Part shown: one piece after another, positions 33,503 through 40,574 of the stretch
Position numbering within the stretch: position 1 is the stretch's first letter
How the letters are laid out: each line of letters starts with the position of its first letter
Assembly (NCBI RefSeq): GCF_018986435.1
Contig: NZ_JAHMIN010000019.1
Span: 148,931 to 189,504, forward strand
Direction: 5' to 3'
Source of the DNA: Hahella sp. HN01
Lineage (GTDB): Bacteria; Pseudomonadota; Gammaproteobacteria; Pseudomonadales; Oleiphilaceae
Length of the DNA: 40,574 nt
The notes under the pieces: model-generated
Databases searched by the model: none
The model's input: only the letters and a program-made list of their open reading frames with translations
Told to the model about the DNA's origin: nothing
Position numbers and translations under genes: made by a program

Positions 33503-34001
33503 TGAGTTTCTCTTATTAATCTCTTTGTTAAACTCTTGTCTTGATTTATTGCATTAATCATTTGGCTTAACTTACTGGAATATCGCATATGCTTTTAAAC
33601 TTTATAAAAAGCAAACTTTTAAATAATAAAAACGCCATTTATTCAAAATTAAAAAAGCATAAATCAATATATAACAATGGCCTGACGACCCGATATAACC
33701 GGCCGTGATCAGCCCATAAAAAGTAAGACAAAACTGTTTTAGTTTTTTCTCCATGGTCGCCTTGCTTAAACCGACAATCCTGACTAAACAGTTATGACGC
33801 ATCAGGGGAGTCATTCCTCTGACTAACCGCCGAAAAGTATGGCGCGTTCCCGCGCGCGCTTCTCAGGGACATGCGAGAGCAAACCGAATTACCGCTGTTT
33901 TCTCGCGCCGTGAGGAAGGAAGCGCACGCACTGCCGCAAGGCGAAGTTTGTAGTACGAAGGACGCTTTCATTCACTACAACGATTAACAAGGACCAGTAC
34001 C
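33503..34001. other. Intergenic region upstream of the borosin-like operon
   Basis: About 500 bp. The left 200 bp is AT-rich, the right part GC-rich. A 70-codon minus-strand frame (33602-33814) has no ribosome site and poor composition. The operon promoter must lie here, but I could not single out boxes. AAGGA at 33989-33993 is the ribosome site of the first gene. Confidence 0.45.
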
Positions 34002-35792
34002 ATGTCAACAGCCGCTTCCACCACTAAACCAGACCAAAGCAAAGAGTGTGTGATCACCAATAACTGCACCTCTGACATCGTCATTCTGTCTCCCACTACC
34101 GCTCAGGCTCCTGGCGACACCCAGAACGCCAGCGTTTACGATCAGGATCTGGAAATTCTCTCATTGCTCGAAGGCGGAACCGTCATCAGCCAGAATGGTT
34201 CCGGAACGGTGTATCTGGACCAGTATTACACCGATCCCAACACCAAACAGCAGCAGTATTCGCTGGTTTATAACCTGCTGGCCAGCACCTCCAGCTGGTA
34301 TTTCCCGGTAGACAATATCGGCGTCATGCAAAATATCTTCGGCTCTCCCGTTACCTTCCCAGCACAGACGGTAACCACAGATGAGCAGCAGTCCATAGCC
34401 AATGCGGCCACGTTCTATCAGACCATCGCCGCCTACCCTACCTCACAGTTAACCCAGAACTATGAAACCGCCATGAATGGCGCGCAGACTACCGCACAAG
34501 GACAGGCGGACGGCAGCGCGAATTCTTCCGACAATGTGGCCAATTCCATTACCGACAGCGTTAATGCTTTCTTTGCGTCCACCAAGGGCTTCCAGAACGT
34601 CACCCTGGCGGGTCTCGTCGCCGTGGAGTCCTACTACAGCAAATTCCCGTTCGTGTGGGCGCAATATGACAGCACAACCTATTACCTGTACAGCAGCGAT
34701 GGCAATACCACCTCCTTTGTGGGCACGCTCTCTCTGACCAAACCCTCGGCGCTGGATCTCAGCAAACCCAATGCGGGATACATCTGCACTTTCACTCCAG
34801 CGAAAGACCCTACTGACACCAGCACTGTGGATGTTGACTCATCACAGGCGAAAACCCTGACGTACAGCAATGCGCTGTTCGTCGACAACGTGAACGCGGA
34901 TATCCCGGACGTAGCGGTGAAAGGCACCTTCCAGTTGAAACGCGTGTTCACCCAAAACCCGTCCGATACTCAGATCATCCCCGTGCTGACCGGCACCATC
35001 GCGGGCGAAACCTGTATTGGTTTTGATTCGCCGCAACTGAGCACCGATCAGAGTTCGGAATTCTGGAACACCCTGTTCCACCCGAAAAACTCCGCGCAAG
35101 TGTTCAATTCCATCATGACCATTGGCGGCGCGGTGATGATGCTGCATTTCGTGGGGTCCACTCTGTACGGTATCTTCAAGTGGGTCAAAAACCGCGGCAA
35201 AGCCAAAGAGCCCACCACCGAGGATTTGTTCAAGCAACAGCAGGAAGCATTTGAGAAGGCCCTGAACGAGAAGATCGACACCGCCGTGCAGAAGCTCACC
35301 AACGGCAAACAAAACGCACCGGAGGATACCGAAAGCGCACTGGAGGAGATCAATTCAGAACGGGGCTCCATTGATGACAACCTGAACGCCATCAACCTGG
35401 AAGAAGGCCTGAAAGTCGAAGCCAGCACGCTGGAAATTCAGGCGCAATATGAAAGTGAAATGAATGGCCAGCAACTGGAGCAACTGGAATCCAGCGCCAC
35501 CAGCATCAAGAACTCCAATGACGCGTTAAACAGCGCCACAGAAGAGAATCTCCATGATGTCGTCACTGAGCAGACCAGCGCGTTCAAGGACATTCAGGCC
35601 AATACCTCCGCACTGACGGAATCCCTAGATAAGTCCATCTCCAGCGAGCAGCAGGCGCAGATCGAAAGCAATCAGGCCGCCAGCGAAAAAGTCAGCGAAG
35701 ATATCGAGAATTCGGAGAAAAATGCGGAAGAGGACGCCTCCAACAGCGACCCCAAAGCGGAAGACGAAATCAAGCCACTCGAAGATTTCTAA
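34002..35792 (+). CDS. Unrecognised operon protein A (membrane segment plus coiled coil)
   Basis: A 596-residue protein with no signal peptide. Residues about 15-340 form a strand-rich domain (VITNNCTSDIVILSP, LVYNLLASTSSWYFPVDNI, FYQTIAAYPTSQL, WAQYDSTTYYLYSSDG). Residues about 365-395 contain a hydrophobic helix (SIMTIGGAVMMLHFVGSTLY) followed by KWVKNRGK. The last 190 residues are highly charged, Gln/Glu/Ser-rich and likely coiled coil (LFKQQQEAFEKALNEKI, SSEQQAQIESNQAASEKV). Its N-terminal domain is paralogous to that of the next gene product. ATG 34002 follows AAGGA. First gene of the operon with the borosin-type methyltransferase. Family and function unknown; a substrate, carrier or membrane scaffold are possibilities. 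Confidence 0.8.
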   Translation: MSTAASTTKPDQSKECVITNNCTSDIVILSPTTAQAPGDTQNASVYDQDLEILSLLEGGTVISQNGSGTVYLDQYYTDPNTKQQQYSLVYNLLASTSSWYFPVDNIGVMQNIFGSPVTFPAQTVTTDEQQSIANAATFYQTIAAYPTSQLTQNYETAMNGAQTTAQGQADGSANSSDNVANSITDSVNAFFASTKGFQNVTLAGLVAVESYYSKFPFVWAQYDSTTYYLYSSDGNTTSFVGTLSLTKPSALDLSKPNAGYICTFTPAKDPTDTSTVDVDSSQAKTLTYSNALFVDNVNADIPDVAVKGTFQLKRVFTQNPSDTQIIPVLTGTIAGETCIGFDSPQLSTDQSSEFWNTLFHPKNSAQVFNSIMTIGGAVMMLHFVGSTLYGIFKWVKNRGKAKEPTTEDLFKQQQEAFEKALNEKIDTAVQKLTNGKQNAPEDTESALEEINSERGSIDDNLNAINLEEGLKVEASTLEIQAQYESEMNGQQLEQLESSATSIKNSNDALNSATEENLHDVVTEQTSAFKDIQANTSALTESLDKSISSEQQAQIESNQAASEKVSEDIENSEKNAEEDASNSDPKAEDEIKPLEDF

Positions 35793-35813
35793 ACACCCAC
35801 TTCATTGACTACT

Positions 35814-35850
35814 GGCGACGGGATGCGCAGCGACGCGCATTCCCGTCGCC
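35814..35850 (+). other. Strong intercistronic hairpin
   Basis: GGCGACGGGATGCGC and GCGCATTCCCGTCGCC pair over 15 bp with one bulged base and a six-base loop. No T run follows. It lies between operon genes A and B and supports the start of gene B at 35889 rather than 35805. It could be an RNA processing or partial attenuation signal that tunes the ratio of A to the rest. Confidence 0.65.
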
Positions 35851-35888
35851 GCCTTGTCACGCCCTACTCACGCTTGAAGGAGATCCGC

Positions 35889-37736
35889 ATGGCCGCGAAT
35901 GTGGTTAACATCGACAATCAATATAGCGAAGCTCTCGATATCTATACGTTTACCGTGCCTTCCGGCGCCTCGGCGGATAGTCCCAGCACGATGTACCCGG
36001 TTTACACCAAAGTGGATTCCGTCGCCGCCAATTCCAAAAAAACCTATACCCCCTCCAACCCTCTGGAAAATCTGTCGTTTGCGCGCCAGTCGGACGGCAT
36101 GCCGCTGCTGAATCAGGTCACCAATATCCTCGGCGACACCAATGTCACCATCACGGCGGACGACCTCACCAGCGCGCAAAAAGCCTTCGCTTTCTACCAG
36201 GCTTACAAGGGCAGTCCCTATAGCCCCAATGCGCTGGCGGTCAACGATATCATTCTGAACAACAGCGATCTGACGCAACAGAACCAAAAACTGAATCAAT
36301 GGTTCTCCGATAACAATGTCGGCTTTGACTACAACACCTTTTCCTCGGTTTCCTATTGGGCGGAAAACGACGTACGCGCCTGGGCCGGCAGCGAAGGCCT
36401 GACCCTCTACTGCTACAACCCACAACCGCCGCAACCCATGATTCCGCTAGTGCTGCCGAAAGACAGCAGCGGACAGATTATTCTCGGCGCCGATGGCAGC
36501 GCTCTTTATCAACCCACCAGCGGAAGCACGGTGGAGCTGACGCTGAGCAAAGGGACGCTGACCTCCAACGGCGCCACCGACACCAGCGGCGTCAATCTCA
36601 GCGCGGTGATGCAGGACATGATCATGCATGGCGGCGACGCCGGCGTTTACGAGCTGTTCTTTACCGGCAAAGTCGATGGCGACGACGTCATTGTCCAGCC
36701 CTATCAGGTTCCGCAACTGGCCTGGTGGATGTCCGCCTATGACTTGGCGTACACCGCTTACACCGCCATTAACATCATCATGATCAGCCAAACGGTCATC
36801 GCCCTGGCGAAGAACCTTCCCACGCTGTTCAACGCATTGAAAACCGGAGGCCAAGCGGTCATCAGCGCAGTGAAGTCCGACCTCAGCAACGTCGCGCAAT
36901 GGATATCCAGCAAGTTCACCAGTGCGGCGGCGGACAACGGCGATCTGGTGAATGTGGACGTGGATACCGATGTAGACGTGGATGTCGACGTGGATGTCGA
37001 TACCGACGTGGACACGGACGTCGATGTGGACGTAGATATCGACGTGGACATTGACATAGATATCGACGCCCTGGTGGTGGTGGACGTGGATGTGGACATC
37101 GACGTAGACATCGACACTGACGTAGACACGGTGGTGGACAATGTCGTCGACAACGTGACCGATATCGATACCGACATCGATACGGATATCAATGTCGACA
37201 GCTCGGCGCTGGGCTCGCTGGTGAAGAACATCGGTCAGTCTCTTTGGGCCAACAAAGGCGCTATTTTCAAGTTTGTCCTGAAAAACGCCGCCGTGATGGG
37301 GGGCATGACCGCCGCCCAGAAACTGTTGGGCATGTGGGGCAAAAAGGCCGGCGACAGTTACGCCGACGAACAGCCTTCCGAAGCCGCGCCGCTGGGCTTG
37401 CTGATGGATTACATGGAAAACCCCGCCAACACGATTCAGGAACGCTGGACCACCTTCTCTTATTACGTGGACCAAGGCGCCAGCGCTGACGAACAGAACA
37501 TGGCGGTATCCGGCATCCTGTCCCTGAAAAACGACGCCGAAGATCAGGCCTTCAGCGCCTGGCGCTGGAGTCAGGACGACGAGAACGCAGCGGTCAACGC
37601 CATGGCGCAGTATTCCTCGCAAAGCGACTGGCCCAAAGCCTACACCACTCTCGCCAGCTATACCTATCAGGGCAAAACGCTGCCGTTGAAAGTTGGCGCC
37701 AGCGTCGCCCTGAAATTCGTCGCCAAAATTCTGTAA
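35889..37736 (+). CDS. Unrecognised operon protein B with alternating (V/I/T)-Asp tract
   Basis: A 615-residue protein. Residues 1-300 match the N-terminal domain of protein A (NVVNIDNQYSEALDIYTF; TSAQKAFAFYQAYKGSPYSP; a Y-W/Y segment near 155). Residues about 290-325 are hydrophobic (YTAINIIMISQTVIALA). Residues 356-437 form an extraordinary tract of alternating hydrophobic or Thr and Asp residues: 35 Asp in 82 positions. The remainder is helical (IFKFVLKNAAVMGGMTAAQKL; DEQNMAVSGILSLKN). The start is ATG 35889 with GAAGGAG just upstream. The earlier frame start crosses the hairpin. Thirteen bases separate it from the methyltransferase gene, so the products probably work together. Candidate substrate of that enzyme or a calcium-binding scaffold (inferred). 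Confidence 0.82.
   Translation: MAANVVNIDNQYSEALDIYTFTVPSGASADSPSTMYPVYTKVDSVAANSKKTYTPSNPLENLSFARQSDGMPLLNQVTNILGDTNVTITADDLTSAQKAFAFYQAYKGSPYSPNALAVNDIILNNSDLTQQNQKLNQWFSDNNVGFDYNTFSSVSYWAENDVRAWAGSEGLTLYCYNPQPPQPMIPLVLPKDSSGQIILGADGSALYQPTSGSTVELTLSKGTLTSNGATDTSGVNLSAVMQDMIMHGGDAGVYELFFTGKVDGDDVIVQPYQVPQLAWWMSAYDLAYTAYTAINIIMISQTVIALAKNLPTLFNALKTGGQAVISAVKSDLSNVAQWISSKFTSAAADNGDLVNVDVDTDVDVDVDVDVDTDVDTDVDVDVDIDVDIDIDIDALVVVDVDVDIDVDIDTDVDTVVDNVVDNVTDIDTDIDTDINVDSSALGSLVKNIGQSLWANKGAIFKFVLKNAAVMGGMTAAQKLLGMWGKKAGDSYADEQPSEAAPLGLLMDYMENPANTIQERWTTFSYYVDQGASADEQNMAVSGILSLKNDAEDQAFSAWRWSQDDENAAVNAMAQYSSQSDWPKAYTTLASYTYQGKTLPLKVGASVALKFVAKIL
36954..37199 (+). repeat. Coding repeat: 82-residue (V/I/T)-Asp tract
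   Basis: Nineteen unbroken two-residue units (VD, TD, ID) open the tract, followed by a short ALVVV break and further units with a few Asn. Valine is written GTG, GTA and GTC and aspartate GAC and GAT in irregular order, so the pattern is kept at protein level and is not a simple DNA microsatellite. Confidence 0.9.
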
Positions 37737-37749
37737 GGGAGAACGTCAC

Positions 37750-39960
37750 ATGGCGAGCGCTTATCCAAAATATGAAGATCATCAGAAGCACTGGGAAGAA
37801 CTGGCTCAGGGCATCGCCGCGCTGAAGGAGACTGTGAGAGAGGTCGAGGAAGGAGAAATCCCCGCCGGCTCAAAACAAGGCGAGCTCATCATACTGGGGA
37901 CCGGGATCGAAACCATTGGCATCTCCGTCGGCGACATTCGCCTCATCGAAGAGGCGGACAAAGTGCTGTACTGCGTCGCCGACCCCGCCACCGTGGTCTG
38001 GCTCAAACAGTTGCGACCGGACTCGTTGGATCTGTACGTGCTGTATGGAGAGGACAAAGTCCGCTACACCACTTACATGCAGATGACGGAAGCCCAGCTC
38101 TACTGGGTGCGGCAGGGACTCAAGGTCGTCGTGGTGTTCTACGGCCACCCGGGCATATTCGTGTTATCCACGCACCGGGCGATCAAACTGGCGCGCCGGG
38201 AGGGCTATAAAGCCACCATGAAGGCGGGCGTCTGCGCGCTAGATACACTGTGCTCCGACCTAGGTATAGATCCCTGCTACCCGGGCCTGCAGACTCACGA
38301 AGCCACTGACTGCCTGGTCCGGCGTCGCCATTTGGACGCCAGCCTTCATGTGGTGTTATGGCAGGTTGGCCTGATTGGAGAAATGGGTTATCGCCGGCAA
38401 GGATACCTGAATAACAAGTTTTCTTATTTCATCCACTGGCTGCAGTCCATTTACGGAGCTGACTATGAAGTCACCCACTACATTGGCTCCCGTTATCCCA
38501 CCATCGACCCGCTGATCGAAACCTATCGCCTGAGCGAACTGCATGATCCGGCGAATCAGGTCAGGATCACCGGCCTGTCCACGTTCTACATTCCTCCTAT
38601 GCAGGTGGTCCCGACGGATTATCAGACCGCCGTTGACCTGGGCGTCATCGAGCCTGGGCAGAAACTAATGACGCCCCGCTCGCCCCTGCGGGAAATCGAC
38701 CGCTATGGTCCCCGGGAAATGAAAGCCTTCGACGCCTTTAAGCGCTTTCGCATTCCCGCTTCCTACAAATGGCAGGATGAAACCGCCGCCAGCCGCTTCC
38801 TGATTGAACTGCGTTTCGATACGCGTTTGCAGGATCTGTATCGCCGCGATCCCGGCGCCGCGCTGCAAGACCCTCGTTTCAGCTCGTTATCAGATCGTGA
38901 GCGGGCGATGCTGGCGTCACGGGATTCCGGCGCCATTCAAATCGCCGCCAAAGGCGCCTATATCCGCTCCCCCGCCACAGAAGCGACGGTGACCGCCTGT
39001 CTGACGCAAAAGTCCGTCGCGATGGAGCTGGTGAAAACACTTGGAGACCAGCCCAAAGCGGAAGCCAGGGCCGCCTTCGAGACCTGGTTGAAGTCGCGGA
39101 ATTATCAAGTTGAGTGGGCGCATTTGGGCGGGGCCATTGATTTTATCTTCCGCAATAATCTGTTCCCCTGGACCGGGGTTTATATCGAACCCGAACAGCA
39201 GTTTGTGATAACCATTATCGGCGCCAGAAAACAGCGCCATAAAAGCGTTATCTACATCAATGGCGCCCGCATCCGATCTTTTGCGTTTGACTCCGGCGCC
39301 ATTCGCTGGAAGGCGAGCAGCCAGGTCCCCCATCACGGTTTTCTGCGCTTGGACGTGGACGCCAACGGCGCACGCCGGCTGATCGGCAAGATCTGGAGCG
39401 ACGCCAACAGCGACGGCGCCCAGTCCGCTTTTGTCGCCTTGGAAGCCAACCCCGAACGTAAAGCGCTAAGCGCCCAAGCCTGCAGTTTCAACGGATGTGA
39501 TGGCCTTGGCGCCATCTATGGCGAATACGCCGTTCGCACCGATGGACGCTTTTACCGGGACATCAACGAGTTCAAAGTGTCAGAGGCTGGATTGACGATT
39601 AACCAGCGCGTGGTCCCAGAGTTCTCTTTCAACAGAGGGACACTGCGCTGGCGCGGCGGCGACAAAGCCTGCTACGAAGGAGAAGCGACCTTTTTGCGCG
39701 ACCCTATCATCAACTCCATTGAGCTTTACGGCGCAACCCGCTCCCACGAAGAGGAAGGCGTTTTCACGTGCTACGGCTCCTCCACCTCTGCAACGACGCC
39801 CGATTATTGCGGACCAACTCTGCCTGACTGGGCCGCGCGCCACTTGGCGGATATCGCGCACCACAACAGCCCTAAGGGAGGATTGCTGTTATGGCATAAG
39901 TGGGAAAAGTTCAATCTCACGACCTTTATCGTCAATCGCTATTTAACCCATCTTCTTTAA
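37750..39960 (+). CDS. Borosin-type peptide alpha-N-methyltransferase fusion protein
   Basis: A 736-residue protein. Residues about 43-285 are a tetrapyrrole-methylase-fold SAM enzyme closely resembling fungal OphMA. Matching blocks are LIILGTGIETIG, VLYCVADPAT, LYVLYGEDKVRYTTYMQM (with the R105 and Y109 counterparts of the OphMA catalytic Arg/Tyr), VVVFYGHPGIFV, HEATDCLVRRR, NNKFSYFIHWLQ, and GLSTFYIPP. Residues about 345-402 match the OphMA clasp/borosin-binding helices (FDTRLQDLYRRDPGAAL, LSDRERAMLASRDSGAIQIA). In OphMA this segment leads into a C-terminal core peptide methylated in cis. Here about 335 strand-rich residues follow, including two similar units (about 499-550 and 613-664, each with GAIRW or GTLRW). 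A ribosome site AAGGGAG precedes ATG 37750. Activity is inferred. Confidence 0.85.
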   Translation: MASAYPKYEDHQKHWEELAQGIAALKETVREVEEGEIPAGSKQGELIILGTGIETIGISVGDIRLIEEADKVLYCVADPATVVWLKQLRPDSLDLYVLYGEDKVRYTTYMQMTEAQLYWVRQGLKVVVVFYGHPGIFVLSTHRAIKLARREGYKATMKAGVCALDTLCSDLGIDPCYPGLQTHEATDCLVRRRHLDASLHVVLWQVGLIGEMGYRRQGYLNNKFSYFIHWLQSIYGADYEVTHYIGSRYPTIDPLIETYRLSELHDPANQVRITGLSTFYIPPMQVVPTDYQTAVDLGVIEPGQKLMTPRSPLREIDRYGPREMKAFDAFKRFRIPASYKWQDETAASRFLIELRFDTRLQDLYRRDPGAALQDPRFSSLSDRERAMLASRDSGAIQIAAKGAYIRSPATEATVTACLTQKSVAMELVKTLGDQPKAEARAAFETWLKSRNYQVEWAHLGGAIDFIFRNNLFPWTGVYIEPEQQFVITIIGARKQRHKSVIYINGARIRSFAFDSGAIRWKASSQVPHHGFLRLDVDANGARRLIGKIWSDANSDGAQSAFVALEANPERKALSAQACSFNGCDGLGAIYGEYAVRTDGRFYRDINEFKVSEAGLTINQRVVPEFSFNRGTLRWRGGDKACYEGEATFLRDPIINSIELYGATRSHEEEGVFTCYGSSTSATTPDYCGPTLPDWAARHLADIAHHNSPKGGLLLWHKWEKFNLTTFIVNRYLTHLL

Positions 39961-39980
39961 TCCTTGAGGAGGAATGCGCC

Positions 39981-40574
39981 TTGAACGCCACACACGAACT
40001 CAGCGATCACCTCGAAGCGTCGGAAAATATCGCCAACGTCAGCCAGTTGGCGGGCGTCGTCGCCAGCCTGCCGCAGAACGCCAGCACCACTCATTACGGG
40101 GCGGACGGCAAGCAAATCGCGTCCTATTCCAAAACCAGTTACGCCAACTTAAAACTGTCCCCGCAGGGCGACATTCAGGGCGGAACCCTGAGCCATAGCG
40201 CAACAGACGCCAATGGCAACGCGTTGAACAGCTCCACCCTCGCCTTCGCCAACGGCAATGTCGCCACGGCCAAAACACAGATCAATAATCGCTTCGCCAG
40301 TGGCGTCGCCAAGCAGGTGGAAGCGGATTTCAGTAATGTGAAATGGACGCCGGCCACCACTATTCACAGCGGTCAGGTCAAATTCACTTCACGCCGGGGT
40401 GATTCTCAAAGCCTGCGCAGCGACGGCGTCGTCACTTACGCCAATGAACTGATAACGAGCGGATCGTTTCGCCATTACTCGCCGGAGGGACAAGGCGGCG
40501 TAGAGGGCTATACGGACATTGATTACAGCAACACCAAGTTCGTTGGCGACCGTATTATCGGCGGTTACTTCTCC
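39981..40574 (+). CDS. Unrecognised operon protein, 5' part only
   Basis: The frame is open from TTG 39981 to the window end (198 codons, no stop). GAGGAGG at 39966-39972 is eight bases before the TTG, an excellent ribosome site. The ATG at 39974 lies in another frame that soon ends. The product has no signal peptide. It is Ala/Ser/Asn/Gly-rich with many short strands (STTHYGADGKQIASYSK, VKFTSRRGDSQSLRSDG, GSFRHYSPEGQGG), consistent with a beta-rich repetitive protein. It begins 20 bp after the methyltransferase gene, so the same operon. Family unknown; a further substrate or partner of the methyltransferase is possible. Confidence 0.75.
   Translation, partial: MNATHELSDHLEASENIANVSQLAGVVASLPQNASTTHYGADGKQIASYSKTSYANLKLSPQGDIQGGTLSHSATDANGNALNSSTLAFANGNVATAKTQINNRFASGVAKQVEADFSNVKWTPATTIHSGQVKFTSRRGDSQSLRSDGVVTYANELITSGSFRHYSPEGQGGVEGYTDIDYSNTKFVGDRIIGGYFS

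Noticed and set aside
33602-33814. 70-codon minus-strand frame in the spacer before the operon
   Set aside because: AT-rich low-complexity translation, no ribosome site. More likely non-coding.
36954-37199. DNA microsatellite explanation for the (V/I/T)D tract
   Set aside because: Synonymous codons vary irregularly along the tract, so it is not a recently expanded simple DNA repeat.
36447-37622. Long minus-strand frame of 391 codons across gene B
   Set aside because: It is the antisense shadow of the alternating Val-Asp tract and its flanks (repeated His/Val/Asp composition), with no ribosome site. The plus-strand gene explains the region.
37750-39960. Cobalamin/siroheme-type methylase assignment for the SAM domain
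   Set aside because: The fold family is the same, but the block pattern (YGHPGIFV, NNKF, GLSTFYIPP) and the following clasp helices match borosin methyltransferases, and no tetrapyrrole genes are nearby.

Overview
The window looks like chromosomal DNA of a marine gammaproteobacterium. Protein-level resemblance, the abundance of secreted proteins, PEP-CTERM anchors and CadC/ToxR-type and AraC-type regulators all point to a Hahella-like member of the Oceanospirillales. That is recognition from memory, not a search result. There are no rRNA or tRNA genes, no CRISPR array and no intact insertion sequence. The left edge holds only decayed remnants, including an IS5-type transposase. The right edge cuts a gene.

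Layout. 1-4.9 kb: remnants, two small hypothetical genes, three copies of a REP-like repeat, a serine/threonine dehydratase-like PLP enzyme divergent from an AraC regulator, and a frameshifted membrane protein gene. 4.9-7.6 kb: a formate/nitrite channel followed by a PP2C phosphatase-protein kinase fusion. 8-14.6 kb: a large secreted protein with a VMO-I-like domain, a secreted M23 peptidase, and a PEP-CTERM protein with a well-matched sigma-54 promoter. 14.8-16 kb: a frameshifted zinc-ribbon gene, a degenerate repeat and a hypothetical gene. 16.1-21.4 kb: a signalling island with two paralogous AraC regulators and a CadC/ToxR-like membrane regulator. A separate secreted protein there is a paralogue of that regulator's periplasmic domain. 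The island also holds a small secreted protein, a 38-residue membrane protein, and a 49-bp promoter-like element present twice. 21.6-30.9 kb: a second PEP-CTERM protein, then a GntR regulator and what looks like a trans-4-hydroxyproline catabolic set (epimerase, FAD dehydrogenase, DapA-family deaminase, aldehyde dehydrogenase). The two catabolic arms share a nearly identical 20-bp palindrome and are separated by a pectate lyase gene with its own CRP-like site. 30.9-33.5 kb: small hypothetical genes, a GFA-family protein and a DUF4261-like protein.

34-40.6 kb: the most interesting part. Four tightly spaced genes point right. The third encodes a borosin-type alpha-N-methyltransferase (the fungal omphalotin OphMA fold). 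It is fused to the OphMA-like helical clasp segment, but the short core peptide is replaced by about 335 residues of apparently beta-rich sequence. The two genes before it are paralogues of each other. One carries an 82-residue tract of alternating Val/Ile/Thr-Asp, a striking candidate substrate or structural element. The fourth gene, cut by the window end, is unrecognised. The operon is proposed here as a candidate undescribed borosin-like peptide-backbone-methylation system.
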